Below, one piece after another: positions 41,345 through 50,121 of a stretch of DNA of 64,000 nt. The stretch comes from an uncultured Alphaproteobacteria bacterium. Its GTDB lineage: Bacteria > Pseudomonadota > Alphaproteobacteria > Micavibrionales > Micavibrionaceae. The notes below the pieces were generated by a model, which made no database searches, was not told where the DNA came from, and saw only the letters and a program-made list of their open reading frames with translations. The stretch spans positions 39,654 to 103,653 of the forward strand of contig CALDTV010000023.1 of NCBI GenBank assembly GCA_937923625.1, read 5' to 3'. The translations under genes were made by a program, and so were the position numbers. Every line of letters starts with the position of its first letter. The first letter of the stretch is position 1.

Positions 41345-41461
41345 CTTTAACTCCTATAGTTATGATGAACAAAAACCCTCTCTTAGCACAGCACTAGATC
41401 TGTGCCATAAGCCCTGACGTTCTACAGTTACAAATTTTTCAAAGCGTTACTTCGGCTATTA

Positions 41462-41851
41462 TTATTTATCTTTATTTGAAATATGTAAAGCAAAAAGAAC
41501 CCCTAATAAATAAATACTCCCCCATACCAGCCCAGGTAAAATAGTCTGCAATACATCAGGAGTCCCAGCAAAACTGTGTACAATAATAGGAATGGCAAGC
41601 ATAACGACAAAGCTTGCTCCAAATCCAGCTAAAACACCCCTGATGCCGCAGTCATACTTAATGAAAGCACGCTGAGCGACGTGGGTAATAAAAAAGGTAG
41701 AAAAGAAAGCATAGCTAGCCTGTATGAAGCCAGCCATCATCCAAGCATGTGCGCCATGTTCATAATTTGCATAAGCAGCCCAGCCACCATACCCTGCTGC
41801 AGCCACTACGGCAGTGAATAAAGCAGCTCTCTTTTCTTTTGATAAGAGCAC
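41462..41851 (-). CDS. Small polytopic membrane protein
   Basis: 129 residues with about four helices: 9-27, 38-60, 68-92 and 103-122, with a basic N-terminus (MLLSKEKRA) and C-terminal tail HISNKDK. No family recognised. It follows a DoxX-like gene by 11 bp on the same strand and is last in the minus-strand run. Confidence 0.6.
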   Translation of the reverse strand: MLLSKEKRAALFTAVVAAAGYGGWAAYANYEHGAHAWMMAGFIQASYAFFSTFFITHVAQRAFIKYDCGIRGVLAGFGASFVVMLAIPIIVHSFAGTPDVLQTILPGLVWGSIYLLGVLFALHISNKDK

Positions 41852-41862
41852 AAAAAATCAAT

Positions 41863-42327
41863 CTATTTTGAACAACAAAGAATTTTTAAAATTAGACTCT
41901 TATGCATAAACACGATTATAACTGAAGATATCCAGACGCCACAGGCCATGAAAAACAATGCGCCACCATCATCTTGAACACTTATACCCAACGGTGTGAA
42001 AAGATGGGAAAAGATAGCTCCAGTTATAACACCAAGCGCCATAACAGCCCCAAGTGATATTAAAATCTTACGGGCAGTGAACATTCCCACAAGCAATAAT
42101 ATTGAAGCAACAAGCTCTGCGCTTGCAATGACATAGGCATTAAAAACGCCAGGAGGAACAAACAGGCCAGCAATACCAAATGTATCCGCCGCCCATGCAT
42201 CTATAGTATTAAAAATATGCTGTGTTTCTGGCGCACCTGAGAATTTAAAAAATAAGGACTGTATGAATACAAAGGCAATGTAAACAATCAATATATTGGT
42301 TATTATTTTCTTTTTATCTTTAAACAT
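41863..42327 (-). CDS. DoxX-like membrane protein
   Basis: 154 residues with four helices, KFSGAPETQHIFNTIDAWA after helix one and a helix-two ELVASILLLVGMF region typical of the DoxX/DoxD-like family. The family includes oxidoreductase subunits and many uncharacterised proteins. It sits in the middle of the island I run, separated by 178 bp from the hydrolase gene. Confidence 0.65.
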   Translation of the reverse strand: MFKDKKKIITNILIVYIAFVFIQSLFFKFSGAPETQHIFNTIDAWAADTFGIAGLFVPPGVFNAYVIASAELVASILLLVGMFTARKILISLGAVMALGVITGAIFSHLFTPLGISVQDDGGALFFMACGVWISSVIIVFMHKSLILKILCCSK

Positions 42328-42505
42328 TTGGAATCCTTAAATTATAAAATATTATTTAAATATGCTGCGCTATAAACTAAATAGCAACAATCGACTAAAC
42401 CTTATCAACCTCAGAAGATTTTAGAACCGGAGTTGATATCTTACAATTATATTCGTTCAAAAAAACAAATGTTACTTTCGCGTATCACCCAATAGGTATT
42501 TTTGA

Positions 42506-43387
42506 TTATTCAGCAGATGTTAAATTATCTAAAATTGTCTTTTTAATAAAACCAAACTCTTCCCATACAAGAAAATGTCCACGTTTTTCGAGTAAAATGG
42601 TCTCTACGGCGGCATTTGTTATTTCTTTTTCTGCGAATTCAGCATTATCAGGATGGACAATTCCGTCCTTAAGGCCTTGAATAACACGAATAGGCATTTC
42701 TAGACCTTTTAATAACGGCTTCATTTGTAATAATTCACCCGACAACAAGAACATCTCGTCATTTGACCGAACCAATGACGTTGATATTAATGAACGCACC
42801 ACAGGAAGCGCTACCAACCTATTATACCAACGTACACGCACTAGCTTAGGTGATATAGCAGGCGCCAATAAAAGAGCTGAAGAAACAGTTTGCGGGTAAT
42901 CAACAGCCAAACGCAACGCCACAGGTCCCCCATAAGAATGCCCAACAACAATCCATTGTTTTTGATTTGGGAATCTTGAGGTTAAGGCATTTTTTATAGC
43001 GGTTGCTTGAGCTTTTAAACTCATTCCGGATGTACCATTATCTGATCCACCAAATCCTGGGCGGTCCACCGCAACCATTAACGCATTGCTGCGTAATTCT
43101 AAATCGTGCAAATACTCTGCCCATGCCTCCCAACTTCCTGGAGACCCATGGATAAATAAGAGGGCTGGCTTATCCTCACTCCCGACATGAACAAGACTTA
43201 ATGGTGTTTCGCCATCCACCTCATGGGTATATCGCTCATAGCTCTTAAGGGTTTTAACCGCAGAAACGGCATCATCTAATTTATAAAAAGGCGGTACAAG
43301 CCGTTTCTTTTTTTCAAAATCCATTGAGCATCCTGTCACTAAAATTACAAATAAACCTATAGATATTTTCTTTTTGATATGCTTCAT
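42506..43387 (-). CDS. Alpha/beta hydrolase, lipoprotein
   Basis: 293 residues. The N-terminus is a type II signal: KKKISIGLFVILVTGC with lipobox VTGC, so it is membrane-anchored. The hydrolase core has FIHGSPGSWEAW (oxyanion loop), nucleophile GHSYGG, an acid in QGLKDGIVH and the His in KRGHFLVW. It overlaps the NRDE gene by 4 bp. A substrate cannot be named; in this operon a lipid or acylated compound is a reasonable guess. Confidence 0.8.
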   Translation of the reverse strand: MKHIKKKISIGLFVILVTGCSMDFEKKKRLVPPFYKLDDAVSAVKTLKSYERYTHEVDGETPLSLVHVGSEDKPALLFIHGSPGSWEAWAEYLHDLELRSNALMVAVDRPGFGGSDNGTSGMSLKAQATAIKNALTSRFPNQKQWIVVGHSYGGPVALRLAVDYPQTVSSALLLAPAISPKLVRVRWYNRLVALPVVRSLISTSLVRSNDEMFLLSGELLQMKPLLKGLEMPIRVIQGLKDGIVHPDNAEFAEKEITNAAVETILLEKRGHFLVWEEFGFIKKTILDNLTSAE

Positions 43388-44121
43388 TTTATGCTAGTGC
43401 AATCATAAAAAACATGGCTTGTGGCCTGATCATAAGAAACCGAGTTATTCTTTGCCAATATATCTTGGGGCCAATAAAAAATATCCGACTGATTTGGCTT
43501 CAATAAAATTTGAGTTATGCTTTTTGTATGAGCTTTCTCACGAGCCATAAAAATAGAAGCACTCTCTTGTCCCAATTCACGATTTAAATGAAGGTTTGAT
43601 AATATATCATGCTCTTGAGGCAGAAATTGATTTAAAAAACCTGTAAAAAGATTACGCCTATACTTCAAAATTTCAAAAGCTCGTTCAGAAGAAGATGAAA
43701 TAAAAAAGGGGGTATCTAAACTGTGTTTATGCGCTAGTAGCTGTTGCCCATCCCACGCCGCATGAATGATGTAATTTAAATTTATCATTAAGAGATCAAA
43801 TGGATTATAATTTTCCGCCTCAAACGCATCTAATCTTTCTTGAGCTTCCTGTAAATCGGCACTTGATAAAAAACTAGGAATTATTTTACCACGCGATTGT
43901 TGCCCTTCACCCGAATGCTTGTCTTGATATCGATTAAGCAGAGCAAAAACTAAACCAAATCTATTCATTCCCACCCATGTTCCTTGTGAGGGGGCATCAA
44001 CAGGAAAACAATATGTATCTGTTATGAAAATATTCTCTACTTCTTCTCTAGTGCGTTGCTCATCGCGGTTCATCGTAATAATCGTGCTACCGGAATTAGC
44101 AAAAACGCTCAATGTGCACAT
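43384..44121 (-). CDS. NRDE (TANGO2-like) family protein
   Basis: 245 residues starting MCTLSVFANSGSTIITMNRDEQR, which is the NRDE signature (Asn-Arg-Asp-Glu near residue 18) with Cys2 available as an N-terminal nucleophile after Met removal. GTWVGMNRFGLVFALLNR near 47-65 also fits. The family resembles N-terminal-nucleophile hydrolases; its bacterial substrates are unknown. It starts where the DinB gene stops (no gap) and overlaps the hydrolase gene downstream. Confidence 0.8.
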   Translation of the reverse strand: MCTLSVFANSGSTIITMNRDEQRTREEVENIFITDTYCFPVDAPSQGTWVGMNRFGLVFALLNRYQDKHSGEGQQSRGKIIPSFLSSADLQEAQERLDAFEAENYNPFDLLMINLNYIIHAAWDGQQLLAHKHSLDTPFFISSSSERAFEILKYRRNLFTGFLNQFLPQEHDILSNLHLNRELGQESASIFMAREKAHTKSITQILLKPNQSDIFYWPQDILAKNNSVSYDQATSHVFYDCTSIK

Positions 44122-44628
44122 TTATTTATGCCCTATCTCTCTCATATGAGAAGCGGTTGATGGCGCTAGACCAATATATTCAGGTAAATCTATATCGCAA
44201 TTTTTTGCCAATAACTTTATATAAGCGGCATGGTGCATTGTATGGTTTATGAGATATAATAATTCACGTGATGTATTAGACGAAAAACTATCACTTTTAG
44301 TATTCGTGACATCAATTTCTGAAATAATTTTTAAACATTTTTCGTCTACAGGCAAAGTTTTTAAAACCTTAACAACACCATCAAGCTGTTCTTTAGCTGC
44401 CCTCCGATCGTTCTCAACAACACTATCTCTATTACGCATATTATAATCTAAAACACCTGTTTCAATAGCGGGTAAATAAGCTAAAAAATGATCTAACACA
44501 TGGCGCACATGTTTACCCGCATTAGCGTCACAGTAAAAATTAACTGCATACGTTTCGGGGAGCTGAACAACAACCTCTAGAATATCTGAGATTTGCAACA
44601 GAGAATGAATAACAGCATCACGCAGCAT
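44122..44628 (-). CDS. DinB-like putative metal-dependent protein
   Basis: 168 residues of the DinB/YfiT four-helix type. Candidate metal ligands are His in VLDHFLA and the two His in NHTMHHAAY. The family contains thiol-S-transferases and uncharacterised proteins. It overlaps the acyltransferase gene by 11 bp and abuts the NRDE gene, indicating translational coupling. Confidence 0.65.
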   Translation of the reverse strand: MLRDAVIHSLLQISDILEVVVQLPETYAVNFYCDANAGKHVRHVLDHFLAYLPAIETGVLDYNMRNRDSVVENDRRAAKEQLDGVVKVLKTLPVDEKCLKIISEIDVTNTKSDSFSSNTSRELLYLINHTMHHAAYIKLLAKNCDIDLPEYIGLAPSTASHMREIGHK

Positions 44629-46387
44629 CAGTTTGGCTTTTCCATTTTTTAGTAAATATTTTCAATCCCTCATCGCCAAGATAGCGCTTTAAATATTTGT
44701 CTTTCGTGTCACGTAAATCTACAACAATTAGGCCATCCAAAGAGCTGTTAAAACCTTCATTTACGGTAAAAGAAACAAACCTTCCGTTCAAAGCAAGGTA
44801 ATGACGAATAAGAATAGGAATAGATTTTCCTGCATCTATTCGACCAACAAGTTTATTGAGGATCGGAGTTTCCAATAGGCTTTTTATTTGGCTATCTGTC
44901 CACGGCATATCTACATGATTAATAGGTTTTCTTGCCTTCACTTTTTTCTTCATTTTATGATTTACGCCATAATGAGATAAAAATGTTTGGGTTAACAGGG
45001 CACTACCCAGTGCGGAATATTGGCGCGAAATACTAACACAGCCAAAGAGTGTGTGATATTGTGGATTCTGAGCTACAAATCGACCAATCCCCTTCCATAA
45101 GATGTCCAATGCTTTGGGGTGACGTTGATATTTTTCTGTTACAAAAGAGCGTCCTAATTCAATCGTACTGCCCATCTCTTCAATGAATTTTTGATTATAT
45201 TTAAACAAAGAATGGCTATATAAACCGTTTAAGCCTTTTTCTTTAATAATTTCCGCAGTTACCCCTATTCTATAACCACCAGCTATCTGTTTTTCCTCAT
45301 TATCCCACAAAAATAAGTGTTGGTAATGTCCATCAAAACAATCATTATCTAATTCACGCCCAGTGCCTTCGTCAACCAAGCGGAATGTACGTTCACGTTC
45401 TATTGCTATCTGCTCTGCCATTCCCCCCAAAGCATCATACGGAACACAATATAAAGAAAACTGCTTTTCTGAATAAAGAAGGTACTCCGCTAAGGAATCA
45501 ACGTGTTGTGAAACCACATCTTTTTTGACACCTTGCCTCACATTATTCATCAGTATCTTTTCATCTGTTTGATTATCTGATGATATCTCTTTTAAAACCT
45601 TGCAACAAAACCGGATATAAGATGTCGCAATCATATCATCACTCAAACGCTTTATATCTGATGATGTAATTATAGAACCAACACGCAAAGAAATAACCTC
45701 TCCAGATTTATTAACCATAGCCCGCGGCAATAACATCGTCCGAATACGCTTATGAATATACCCTGAAAAATAGAAAATAAATTTATTTTTTCCGCCCACA
45801 AATACAGGCATGATAGGCGCAGAATATTTTCGCGCCAACCTCGTAATCATCGGCGACCAAGGCGCATCAGAGATTTTCATCGTGCTTAAATTAAGTCTTG
45901 ATACCGTACCTGCCGGAAACACCAGCAAAGCTCCCCCATACGACAGATGCTGGGCTACATCGCGCATACCTTGAGTATTCTCGCGCGTTTTATTCTTATT
46001 CAAGACATCGACACCGATAAATAAATCTTCAAACTCTGGGATTTTAGTAAGCAACTGATTTGTCAAAACCTTTAAATCAGGCCTAATCTTTAAGAATATC
46101 TTTGCCAAAAGAATTCCTTCCAAACCACCCAAAGGATGATTGGCAACAACAATGAAAGGTCCAGTAAGCGGAACAGAAGCAAGAAGTTCTTCATTAATTA
46201 CCTCACTATGTACATTAAGCTTATCAACTGTGTAACTTAAAAAATCATCAGCATTTCTTGTATCTTTAACCGTTTTGGCAAGCCACTCATCATACCATTT
46301 CTCCAAAACATCAAGCTTTGATAATCTTTTTATTATCTGCCTAATGAATGAATTCGAAACTTGTTCTAAATTAAATGGATTACTCAT
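44618..46387 (-). CDS. Bifunctional acyltransferase (PlsC plus GNAT-like, OlsF-like)
   Basis: 589 residues in two parts. The N-terminal half is PlsC-like with the acyltransferase motif FIVVANHPLGGLEGILLAKIF near residue 85 (NHP-x4-E form) and FPAGTVSRL. The C-terminal half is a GNAT/hemolysin-like domain (RERTFRLVDEGTGRELDNDCFDGHYQHLFL, IELGRSFVTEKY). This order is the one described for OlsF, the ornithine-lipid acyltransferase; OlsF-like function is a reasonable inference but no ornithine specificity is visible. It is second in the island I run, 15 bp after the ATP-grasp gene. Confidence 0.8.
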   Translation of the reverse strand: MSNPFNLEQVSNSFIRQIIKRLSKLDVLEKWYDEWLAKTVKDTRNADDFLSYTVDKLNVHSEVINEELLASVPLTGPFIVVANHPLGGLEGILLAKIFLKIRPDLKVLTNQLLTKIPEFEDLFIGVDVLNKNKTRENTQGMRDVAQHLSYGGALLVFPAGTVSRLNLSTMKISDAPWSPMITRLARKYSAPIMPVFVGGKNKFIFYFSGYIHKRIRTMLLPRAMVNKSGEVISLRVGSIITSSDIKRLSDDMIATSYIRFCCKVLKEISSDNQTDEKILMNNVRQGVKKDVVSQHVDSLAEYLLYSEKQFSLYCVPYDALGGMAEQIAIERERTFRLVDEGTGRELDNDCFDGHYQHLFLWDNEEKQIAGGYRIGVTAEIIKEKGLNGLYSHSLFKYNQKFIEEMGSTIELGRSFVTEKYQRHPKALDILWKGIGRFVAQNPQYHTLFGCVSISRQYSALGSALLTQTFLSHYGVNHKMKKKVKARKPINHVDMPWTDSQIKSLLETPILNKLVGRIDAGKSIPILIRHYLALNGRFVSFTVNEGFNSSLDGLIVVDLRDTKDKYLKRYLGDEGLKIFTKKWKSQTDAA

Positions 46388-46402
46388 CTATTATATCGCT
46401 CA

Positions 46403-47530
46403 TCAATCCGTGAACGGGTAATACTGACCTAACTCTTTTTCTATACGCCAATGATATAAAAAAGTTTTCAATGAAGGCGGTGTTCGGCCGTTCTTACGAT
46501 GAAACGCTCCTAGATTAAAAAGCGTTCGATATTGCCAAAGCAAAGTTTTTATTGCCGTTAAAAATGTTGTGTTCCTATCCCATATTTGGGTGGATTCCGA
46601 GCTAGCAGCATTAATCTCTACAATCTCGAGAGTTTCTCCCTGTTGTAAAGATTCTAAATCAGCATATTTAACATCAAGACGCCCATAGTAAAAATTAGGC
46701 AAATCATCCATAATGTCTACCACAGCTTTCTTTAACTCAGGGGTTATATATTTACAGGCATCACGAAAAATTGAGCCCTTACTGTGGCTCGCAGAGAACA
46801 CTAACTGAACATTTTCTCCTTCCGATGGTATCGAGTCCCAGGTGTTTTTGTGTCGTTCAAAATATTGGTGGCGTAATTGCCCTGCCCGAGGATCATTTTC
46901 AATCAACTCTCCTAAAGTCTGGACACCATCGCCTTTGACTCGTGGCAAAAACTTTGCCGTCATTGAAACAATATCGCCTTCGCCAGAAACTGGGTTTTTC
47001 ACATAAAAAATGCCGACTTCAGGCTCCCAACTTGCGAGCTTTTGGCAAACCAGTGATGTTCCTTCTGGATAAATCTCAATATTATTGGCGAGTTGCTCTA
47101 TAGTTTTTATTAACTTCACGCCAAATCCACGACATCCGATATCAGGCTTACAAACAAAAGGAAGAGAAATCCCATTCTGCGCTGCAACTTCAATCCATTG
47201 TTTCGCTTGTATTGTTGGGCTATCAACATTAACTTTCATGGCGACCCAAGGCAAAATAGCTTTTTTACAAAGCCCCGTTGCTTGTGCCATTAATTCGCTT
47301 TTACCAACCCCTGTCATTCCAGACAGAGTTAAATCAGGGTTTGCTAAAAAAGGCAGTGTCAAAGAGCGATGCCATAGCGATAAGCCAATCCATTGAACAG
47401 TAACAGGAAAGTACATAATCCAAGCTGGCCAAAACTCAAAGAAAGAAAGACTTTGTTTTGTATCTGCCTCCATCGGAATCGGCGCGCCAGCGGAAGCTTG
47501 TTTTTGTTTTAATATTATAGAATTTTTCAT
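46403..47530 (-). CDS. ATP-grasp enzyme, unknown substrate
   Basis: 375 residues of ATP-grasp type: PFVCKPDIGCRGFGVKLI (nucleotide loop) near residue 135, and the metal site YGRLDVKYADLESL with LEIVEINAASSES near residue 300. An N-terminal transmembrane or lead-in segment (about 30-50, IMYFPVTVQWIGLSLW) is present. The enzyme ligates a carboxylate to an amine or thiol. Its neighbour acylates an amino acid-like substrate, so it could make or link the amino-acid head group of a lipid. It is first in the island I run. Confidence 0.65.
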   Translation of the reverse strand: MKNSIILKQKQASAGAPIPMEADTKQSLSFFEFWPAWIMYFPVTVQWIGLSLWHRSLTLPFLANPDLTLSGMTGVGKSELMAQATGLCKKAILPWVAMKVNVDSPTIQAKQWIEVAAQNGISLPFVCKPDIGCRGFGVKLIKTIEQLANNIEIYPEGTSLVCQKLASWEPEVGIFYVKNPVSGEGDIVSMTAKFLPRVKGDGVQTLGELIENDPRAGQLRHQYFERHKNTWDSIPSEGENVQLVFSASHSKGSIFRDACKYITPELKKAVVDIMDDLPNFYYGRLDVKYADLESLQQGETLEIVEINAASSESTQIWDRNTTFLTAIKTLLWQYRTLFNLGAFHRKNGRTPPSLKTFLYHWRIEKELGQYYPFTD

Positions 47531-47623
47531 ATTGTGCAGTCTTAATATATTTTTATTAAATTTAATTGCTTAACTTTAACTGATTCAATTTATTTGTGAA
47601 CTCTCCTTCATGATTAAGCCGCT

Positions 47624-47803
47624 CTATCGATTCAGCACTAATCTCAACAGTGTCAACAATAGGCCTGTATGATTTAACTCATGCCGAGTATAATAATCAA
47701 CACTACCGCTACCTAAGGCCTGCAATGCGTCGCTTTTATATGCTGATCTACTATAATCATCATAATATGCGTATCTTAATCCAAGGCTGTTGAATTCTAT
47801 CAT
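47624..47803 (-). CDS. Small ORF with strong ribosome site
   Basis: 59 codons from ATG (47801-47803) with GAGGAG 7 nt upstream. The N-terminus has IEFNSLGLRYAYYDDYSRSAY, and the rest is polar. No family recognised. It sits between the ATP-grasp operon and the KAP NTPase. The ribosome site is the main reason to believe it. Confidence 0.45.
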   Translation of the reverse strand: MIEFNSLGLRYAYYDDYSRSAYKSDALQALGSGSVDYYTRHELNHTGLLLTLLRLVLNR

Positions 47804-47865
47804 TCTAAATCTCCTCAAAGAAGCTTAATTTTTGCGTCTGTGTTCTACAGCAATATTCGCCTAGA

Positions 47866-48705
47866 TTAAAAAATGGTTACAAATTTTAATGATGGTAATG
47901 GAGCTTTACCTTTAGGCTTATAACAAGCAAGGACCGTGTAGAGAACATATCTTTCATTTTTATTATGGGGAGGATGATTATAATCGAGAGATTTAAAGTA
48001 CTGACAAAACTCTGAAACAGGCATAACCGAGGCTTCTAGTTGTCGATCAACCGCGAGAACAAAACAAATACCATGTAGAGCAAAGATATGCTTGATAGCT
48101 TCAAGAAATCGGACGCTATAATCAGGACGAACACGGTCAAGTTCATCTACAAATATAATCAATGGTTTTATTTCTATACTTGCTACATACTTTTCGAGCT
48201 CTCCACGAAGAGATTGGTAGGCCGATTTTTTAAATGAATACTCCCTGTATAGGTCTTTACCAACAGCCTGAATATCGCTCGCTTTCAAATTTGTTTCGAT
48301 TTCCTTGGCCATTTCGTTGATATTCAATCCTATAGCGTGACTCACAAGGTTGTTACTTGCTAGTGCTGCGGCTCCCAAAGTGCCTTGTAAGGCTCCTTTT
48401 AGCTTTTTAAAACCTTTGCCTGTATCGATGTTATCTAATAATGCACTAATGATAGGGATTAGCGGTTCATTGTCAAAGTCAGTTTCCCAAGCGTTTATAT
48501 AAATTACTTTATGCCCCTCAGCTTCTAATTGGCTTTGCCACATCTTAAGAAAAGTTGTTTTTCCAGCTCCGTATTTCGCGTTGAGACTTAATACAAAGGC
48601 TTCATCATACAATGGAGAAAAATTACGGATGACAGTACTCAAACGGTCCGCATATGCTTTACGCTGAAATTTGTCAAAATCATCAAAAGTTAAATCTTGA
48701 GTCAT
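47866..48705 (-). CDS. KAP family P-loop NTPase, C-terminally truncated
   Basis: 279 residues. N-terminal LSLNAKYGAGKTTFLKMWQ (Walker A) near residue 40 and IIFVDELDRVRPDYSVRFLEAIKHIF (Walker B) near 185 are the KAP NTPase pattern. Intact relatives are often twice this length; after SLDYNHPPHNKNERYVL, the tail reads as unrelated short residues and stops, suggesting a frameshift or deletion. KAP NTPases are often found in defence islands. Start follows a GAGG site. Confidence 0.6.
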   Translation of the reverse strand: MTQDLTFDDFDKFQRKAYADRLSTVIRNFSPLYDEAFVLSLNAKYGAGKTTFLKMWQSQLEAEGHKVIYINAWETDFDNEPLIPIISALLDNIDTGKGFKKLKGALQGTLGAAALASNNLVSHAIGLNINEMAKEIETNLKASDIQAVGKDLYREYSFKKSAYQSLRGELEKYVASIEIKPLIIFVDELDRVRPDYSVRFLEAIKHIFALHGICFVLAVDRQLEASVMPVSEFCQYFKSLDYNHPPHNKNERYVLYTVLACYKPKGKAPLPSLKFVTIF

Positions 48706-48888
48706 AAAATCCTCTATTTTTTTATTTAGCCTATATTAATTAATACGTTTTTTAAAATCGCAAATTTTTTTGAGTGGATGTGCGCATGTTTCCGCTTCAA
48801 CGGATGGGTGACCCCCAGGGGGTGCGGGGCGCATTTATAGGGCAAACACACCTCGAAAGGTAGCCCGATAGTAGCCCCACAACAAAAA

Positions 48889-48908
48889 AGCCATTCCGAA
48901 GAATGGCT
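48889..48908 (-). terminator. Hairpin beside att2
   Basis: AGCCATTC, CGAA loop and GAATGGCT, a perfect 8-bp stem. A run of A lies on the low-coordinate side, giving a T-run in the minus-strand transcript. Equivalent in position to the hairpins at 40938 and 63851. Confidence 0.65.
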
Positions 48909-48924
48909 GTAATCGTTAGTGTTC

Positions 48925-48943
48925 TTGGTTGCGGGAGTAGGAT
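48925..48943. repeat. att2: 19-bp copy of the tRNA-fMet 3' end
   Basis: TTGGTTGCGGGAGTAGGAT, equal to the tRNA-fMet 3' end and then diverging. It marks the join between islands I and II. Confidence 0.7.
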
Positions 48944-49248
48944 CGACAACCAGAAACTTGAACCCTTGTAAATAGTGAGTTACACGACCTATGGTTTACA
49001 ATAGGTTACATTGTATAGTCGCACTTACCTTGGAATCCGTCAAGTTGATTATAAAACACCAACTAAAAAAACGTTTTAAACCGCAGACAGAGCGTTAAAA
49101 TTTTCAACACACCATTTTAAATCCATAACTATGCATGCTTCACTGTACGGGTTCTGTGGACTCTAAAACGGCACAACCCATTATGCCTTTCTTGAGCAAT
49201 AAAACAATTTCATTGCAATCTTAGTAATTTACATATAAAACAATATTT

Positions 49249-49857
49249 ATGTCATGGGAAGCGCGCCAGCAAAGATTAAAAACGCTATTTGGAGCGCAGG
49301 AAGTCTTATGCCTGCAGGTTTTTTGTGAATTTTATCAAAGTGGCATTTCTCCAAAAAGATTTGACGAACTAGTTGAACAACATAGTTTCACAGCAGAGGA
49401 TTTGTCTAGTGTTAGGTATTTGCCTAGACCTAAAATAGGTGAAATAGAGTTTAGACCTGGTCATATATACACTGACAGAGACGGCGCACCTAATGGAAGT
49501 GAATCCTCTGTACAGGCTGTATTCACATCAATGGATAGAGAATTAATACGTAAGGTGCAGACCTCATATGATGGCGATGATTATGTTTGCTTAAGTAATC
49601 CTGTGTTAGATAATGTAATGGCGCAATATGTTCCAGTAATTGAACAACAACTTCCTCAACTTAATTTTGAAGATAAGCGGTATGCTGATATTGGAGATAT
49701 ATCCGTTGAATTTAAATTTGGAATACAGCCATACAATTTTGATATACACCCTCCGCGCGATATGGACGTGTTAAAGCCTATCACTATTATTGAGGGGCAT
49801 GTAATAATGCCTCCCACAAGTGTGGCTAATGTAGCCCCCCAATTTATCTTATCATAA
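49249..49857 (+). CDS. Island II hypothetical protein
   Basis: 202 residues, soluble, with IEFRPGHIYTDRDG and YGIQPYNFDIHP-like segments but no recognised family. It is the only plus-strand gene in island II and points towards the reverse transcriptase gene, which it faces tail to tail across 264 bp. No ribosome site was evident. Confidence 0.45.
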   Translation: MSWEARQQRLKTLFGAQEVLCLQVFCEFYQSGISPKRFDELVEQHSFTAEDLSSVRYLPRPKIGEIEFRPGHIYTDRDGAPNGSESSVQAVFTSMDRELIRKVQTSYDGDDYVCLSNPVLDNVMAQYVPVIEQQLPQLNFEDKRYADIGDISVEFKFGIQPYNFDIHPPRDMDVLKPITIIEGHVIMPPTSVANVAPQFILS

Positions 49858-50121
49858 ATAAGAAAAAGGCATTTTAAGCCCCGTACAGAAGGGCTAATTT
49901 TTCAACATTGTGTTGTGGCTTAAATCTTTTTCATCACACTGCACGACCCCCTACGGACTCTACAGAGCGTCTTGTTACATGCTGTATACACCCTTAATGG
50001 CAAGCGTTAAATCACAAGTGAGTCATAGCAAATCAGATAGAATAACTTTGCGAGTGTAAAATAAGCCTAGTGGGGAATTTTTGCCCATGATCTTATTTAA
50101 TTACCCCCTCGCGTAAATTTA

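Larger units (their letters stand above)
40989..48924. mobile_element. Island I at tRNA-fMet (defence remnants and lipid-like operon)
   Basis: Bounded by att-like repeats at 40971 and 48925. Contains an mcrC remnant, a seven-gene minus-strand run and a truncated KAP NTPase. No integrase remains, so it may be an old, decayed island. Confidence 0.5.
48706..49248. other. Island I-II junction, non-coding
   Basis: Contains a perfect 8-bp hairpin (48889-48908), the att2 fragment and GC-rich direct/inverted patches (GGGTGACCCCCAGGGGG). No ORF with a ribosome site was seen. It is likely the old recombination junction. Confidence 0.5.
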
